From an uncultured Siphonobacter sp. (GTDB taxonomy: Bacteria; Bacteroidota; Bacteroidia; Cytophagales; Spirosomataceae), in the NCBI GenBank assembly GCA_913774715.1, contig CAJYHS010000065.1, forward strand, positions 102,957-166,956: a DNA stretch of 64,000 nt, read 5' to 3'. This document shows, piece after piece, positions 61,131-64,000 of this stretch (positions within the stretch are counted from its first letter, which is position 1; each line of letters starts with the position of its first letter). The notes beneath the pieces are model-generated. The model ran no database searches. It worked only from the letters and a program-made list of their open reading frames with translations, and was not told the origin of the DNA. Made by a program: the position numbers and the translations under genes.

Positions 61131-61429
61131 AAATTTTCGTTTTCGATATTGGTATTTGCTGGTACAAAAGTCGTTAGAGCGTATTACCTGAGTTTTTCGG
61201 CAGTTTTAACAGAAAGTGAAGTTTAGGGAGGGGTGGGTTAACAATTTGGTAATACAATAGCTCGTTGGATCAGAACCACTTAAGAAATCAAGCCTCCTTT
61301 TTTAATCCTATTTTTATCGGGTTGTCGCAGAAAAAGTCCAAGTCGCCGAAGGCTCATTGCATTCTATCGTCTTTCACCAAATTTTCTGTATCTTCGACTA
61401 CTGTTCACCTAATTTTAGCTTCATCACGG

Positions 61430-63790
61430 ATGAGACGATTGATTCTGGCCATCGGCGTTTTTTGTGCAGGATGGTATTCAGTGTATGCCCAACGGGGCAA
61501 TCTTCCCTCAGCGGAGTTCAATGCGAACACGCGATTTGAACAACTTGGCACTGCCCTGCCTACGCCTAACTCCACGCGTTCCGCTTCCGGAGCACCGGGA
61601 AAGGCCTACTGGCAGCAACGAGCTGACTATGACATTAAAGTGGAGCTGGACGATGCCAATCAACGCATCATCGGCACAGAGACGGTTACGTACTTTAATA
61701 ACTCTCCCGACGATCTGCCTTACCTCTGGATTCAGCTGGATCAAAACCTGTTTAAGAAAGATGCCATTGGAGCGACGACGCAGCTCGGTGGTGTGAATCC
61801 ACAGGGTATGTCAGCGGCTCAGTTAACCAAGCTGGCGGGAGTTTCGACGAAAGAATACGGTTATAACATCACTTCAATCAAAGACGCAAAAGGAAATCCT
61901 TTGCACACGGTGACTAATCACACCATGATGCGGGTGGATTTACCTACGCCCTTGAAACCTGGCCAGTCCGTTAGTTTTTCGGTAGAGTGGAATTATAACA
62001 TCACGGAATATTACGGCCGCTCGGGTTACGAACTTTTCAAAGACGGCAACTACAACTACTTCATCGCTCACTGGTTTCCCCGAATGGCGGTTTATGATGA
62101 CGTAAACGGCTGGCAGCACAAGCAATTCCTGGGACAGGGTGAATTCACTGTCCCTTTCGGTAACTATAAAGTAGCCATCACCGCTCCCAGCGATCACATC
62201 GTAGGAGCTACGGGTGAATGTCAGAATTACTCGCAGGTGTTATCCAAAACGCAGATGGATCGCCTGAATAAAGCGAAGAAAAACTTTAAAGAGCCTACAC
62301 TCATCGTTACGCAGAATGAAGCCGTAGACGCCGAGAAAAACAAAGCAACGGGCAAAAAGACCTGGGTTTTCAAAGCAGATAACGTGCGTGACTTCGCCTT
62401 CACCAGCAGCCGGAAGTTCATTTGGGATGCCATGATGACGAACGTGCAGGGTAAGGACATTCTTTGCATGAGCTACTTCTCGAAAGAAGGAAACCCGCTG
62501 TGGGAAAAGTACTCGACGCAAGTGGTTGCTCACACGCTGAAGAGTTACTCAGCCCGTACGATTCCTTACCCCTACCCCGTGGCTATTTCCTGCCACGCAA
62601 CGCCCGGCGGCGGTATGGAATACCCGATGATTTCCTTCAACGGTGGTCGTCCTGAATCCGACGGTACGTATTCAGAGTCCGTGAAATATGGGATGATTGG
62701 CGTTATTATTCACGAAGTAGGTCACAACTTCTTCCCCATGATCGTAAACTCCGACGAGCGTCAGTGGTCCTGGATGGATGAAGGCCTGAATACCTTCTGC
62801 CAATACCTGGCCGAGCAGGAATGGGATCGCAACTACCCCAGCCGTCGTGGCGAGCCTCAGTACATTGTGGATTACATGAAGTCGGCCCCCAACACGCAGG
62901 TGCCTATTATGGCTTCTTCGGATAACATCATGCAGTTTGGACCGAATGCTTACGCAAAACCTGCCACTGCTCTGAATATTCTGCGGGAAACGGTAATGGG
63001 TCGAGAGTTATTCGATTATGCCTTCCAGGAATACGCTCGTCGCTGGGCCTTCAAGCATCCTACACCTGCAGATTTCTTCCGTACGATGGAAGATGCTTCC
63101 GGAGTGGATCTGGACTGGTTCTGGAAAGGCTGGTTCTACGGCGTTGAACCTGTCGATCAGGATTTAGCCGAAGTAGAATGGTTCGCTATCGACGCGATGG
63201 ATCCTGCTATTACGAAAGCTGCCCAAAAAGCAGTTGACGAAAAGAAACGCCAGACAATGGCCGTTCAACGTAATAAAAAAGACATCAAACAGACCGTGGT
63301 TGAGGCCAACCCCGCGATGAATGATTTCTATAACAGTTACGACCGTTATGCTGTTACCGAAGCCGACAAGAAGAAATACGCTGATTATTTAGCCACCTTG
63401 TCTGACGACGAACGCAAATTATTAGAGTCAGGTAAGAACTTCTATACCTTAAGTCTGAAAAACAAAGGAGGCGTTCCGATGCCCGTTATTCTTCAGGCGA
63501 AGTACGAAGATGGTACAACAGAAATATTCCGTTTCCCCGCTGAAATCTGGCGGATGAACGATGTAAATATTAAGAAGGTCATTCCTACGGACAAAAAAGT
63601 AGCTCAATGGACGCTTGACCCTTTCCAGGAAATCGCAGACATTGACACGGAAAACAATACATATCCCCGTCAGGCAGCCCAACCGACCCGTTTCCAGATG
63701 TACAAACAACGTCAGGGAGCTCCTCAGCAACCAAACCCGATGCAACAACAGCGTCCGGGAGCCAGCGGAGCCGTCGGAGGTCGCAATTAA
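61430..63790 (+). CDS. M1 family metallopeptidase (aminopeptidase N-like), exported
   Basis: A 786-residue protein from the ATG at 61430, which gives a clean signal peptide (RRLILAIGVFCAGWYSVYAQ); a TTG-started extension to 61265 is rejected. The gluzincin motif is His428-Glu429-V-G-His432, then 18 residues to Glu451 in WMDEGLN. Exopeptidase-type GGMEYPM precedes it, where M1 enzymes have GAMEN. The C-terminus is Gln/Pro-rich (QQPNPMQQQRPG). It is probably periplasmic or surface-exposed and cleaves peptides. A TATCTTCG element lies just upstream at about 61389. Confidence 0.93.
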   Translation: MRRLILAIGVFCAGWYSVYAQRGNLPSAEFNANTRFEQLGTALPTPNSTRSASGAPGKAYWQQRADYDIKVELDDANQRIIGTETVTYFNNSPDDLPYLWIQLDQNLFKKDAIGATTQLGGVNPQGMSAAQLTKLAGVSTKEYGYNITSIKDAKGNPLHTVTNHTMMRVDLPTPLKPGQSVSFSVEWNYNITEYYGRSGYELFKDGNYNYFIAHWFPRMAVYDDVNGWQHKQFLGQGEFTVPFGNYKVAITAPSDHIVGATGECQNYSQVLSKTQMDRLNKAKKNFKEPTLIVTQNEAVDAEKNKATGKKTWVFKADNVRDFAFTSSRKFIWDAMMTNVQGKDILCMSYFSKEGNPLWEKYSTQVVAHTLKSYSARTIPYPYPVAISCHATPGGGMEYPMISFNGGRPESDGTYSESVKYGMIGVIIHEVGHNFFPMIVNSDERQWSWMDEGLNTFCQYLAEQEWDRNYPSRRGEPQYIVDYMKSAPNTQVPIMASSDNIMQFGPNAYAKPATALNILRETVMGRELFDYAFQEYARRWAFKHPTPADFFRTMEDASGVDLDWFWKGWFYGVEPVDQDLAEVEWFAIDAMDPAITKAAQKAVDEKKRQTMAVQRNKKDIKQTVVEANPAMNDFYNSYDRYAVTEADKKKYADYLATLSDDERKLLESGKNFYTLSLKNKGGVPMPVILQAKYEDGTTEIFRFPAEIWRMNDVNIKKVIPTDKKVAQWTLDPFQEIADIDTENNTYPRQAAQPTRFQMYKQRQGAPQQPNPMQQQRPGASGAVGGRN

Positions 63791-63823
63791 TTTTCAGCGA
63801 TTACCTTTAGTAATCAACCCTTT

Positions 63824-63860
63824 AGTCTTCCGAACCTGGTTCGGAAGACTTTTTTTTATA
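63824..63860 (+). terminator. Terminator of the M1 peptidase gene
   Basis: A 12-bp stem AGTCTTCCGAAC / GTTCGGAAGACT with a very short loop, followed by eight T. A canonical intrinsic terminator, 34 bp past the stop. Confidence 0.9.
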
Positions 63861-63877
63861 AAAATATCCGGCTCAAG

Positions 63878-63909
63878 TTGCGGAAAGGGCTTTTTTAACC
63901 TTATCTTTG
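63878..63909 (+). promoter_or_regulatory. Promoter of tRNA-Pro
   Basis: TTG at 63878-63880 and TATCTTTG at 63902-63909 are 21 bp apart. The -7 box ends 12 bp before the tRNA 5' end, a good Bacteroidota promoter. Confidence 0.72.
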
Positions 63910-63921
63910 CACCCACATTTT

Positions 63922-63995
63922 CGGGATGTGGCGCAGTCCGGTAGCGTACTTGCATGGGGTGCAAGGGGTCGTGGGTTCGAATCCCGCCATCCCGA
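63922..63995 (+). tRNA. tRNA-Pro (GGG)
   Basis: A 74-nt cloverleaf. The acceptor stem is CGGGATG / CATCCCG with discriminator A, and the C1-G72 pair is typical of bacterial Pro tRNAs. The anticodon stem CTTGC / GCAAG encloses loop ATGGGGT, giving anticodon GGG. The T arm is GTGGGTTCGAATCCCGC. CCA is not encoded. Confidence 0.96.
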
Positions 63996-64000
63996 CTTGA

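Noticed and set aside
61265..61429. TTG-started extension of the M1 peptidase
   Set aside because: It would place 55 residues before a clear signal peptide that starts at the ATG at 61430.

Overview
This 64 kb window is chromosomal DNA from a member of the Bacteroidota, most likely order Cytophagales (a Spirosoma/Siphonobacter-like genome). The evidence is a SusC/SusD pair, large TonB-dependent receptors with CNA-like N-terminal domains, the conserved parA-parB-DUF5683-dapB-lepB block, coaD beside a DUF3822 gene, and promoters of the Bacteroidota type (TTG, about 20 bp, TAnnTTTG). Housekeeping genes are scattered through the window. I see no insertion sequences, prophage or CRISPR array. Names rest on reading motifs and overall protein character; no database search was run.

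Layout. 1-4.6 kb: 3' end of a TPR gene, a subtilisin-like (S8) protease and a TPR-CHAT caspase-like protein, overlapping like an operon. 4.5-9.1 kb: radC, rpsT, a secreted zinc phospholipase/nuclease-fold protein, an RlmI-like rRNA methyltransferase and inositol oxygenase. 9.2-15.5 kb: sodium/solute symporter, lepB, dapB, DUF5683, parB, parA. 15.7-25.7 kb: radical SAM/SPASM protein, di-haem peroxidase with a long N-terminal helical region, dprA, a DnaJ-TPR membrane protein, pyrE, a Nudix hydrolase, an OYE-family reductase, coaD, DUF3822 and a small membrane protein. 25.8-30.3 kb: ABC permease, queA, ispD, YitT. 30.6-35.2 kb: BlaI-type repressor, M56 peptidase with a TonB C-terminal domain, two more TonB-type proteins and a TPR protein. 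35.4-39.6 kb: small carbohydrate-binding-like protein, small secreted protein, gamma-glutamylcyclotransferase fold, two-component operon containing a 49-residue membrane protein, hypothetical protein. 39.9-50.5 kb: rarA, DUF423, GH63-type glucosidase, GH29 fucosidase, purH, tRNA-Cys, rpsA. 50.8-64 kb: susC/susD, two small membrane paralogues, IPT/TIG beta-helix lipoprotein with its TonB receptor, M1 aminopeptidase, tRNA-Pro.

How genes work together. The strongest candidate for an under-described system is the TPR/S8/CHAT cassette at the left edge: two protease-type effectors encoded together, like a proteolytic signalling cascade. The second is the BlaI-M56-TonB locus. There, identical AACTAA-N4-TTAGTT inverted repeats precede both the repressor gene and a separate tonB-like gene 3.7 kb away, which defines a probable two-operon regulon. 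A third is the 36.9-39.2 kb operon, in which a kinase without an obvious sensor domain is encoded with a multi-spanning membrane protein and a tiny membrane protein. Other metabolic themes are inositol oxidation (oxygenase plus symporter), glycan use (SusCD, GH29, GH63) and a receptor/lipoprotein pair.

Many transcription units end in near-perfect hairpins. The terminators at about 6.8, 22.65 and 41.23 kb share one stem sequence.
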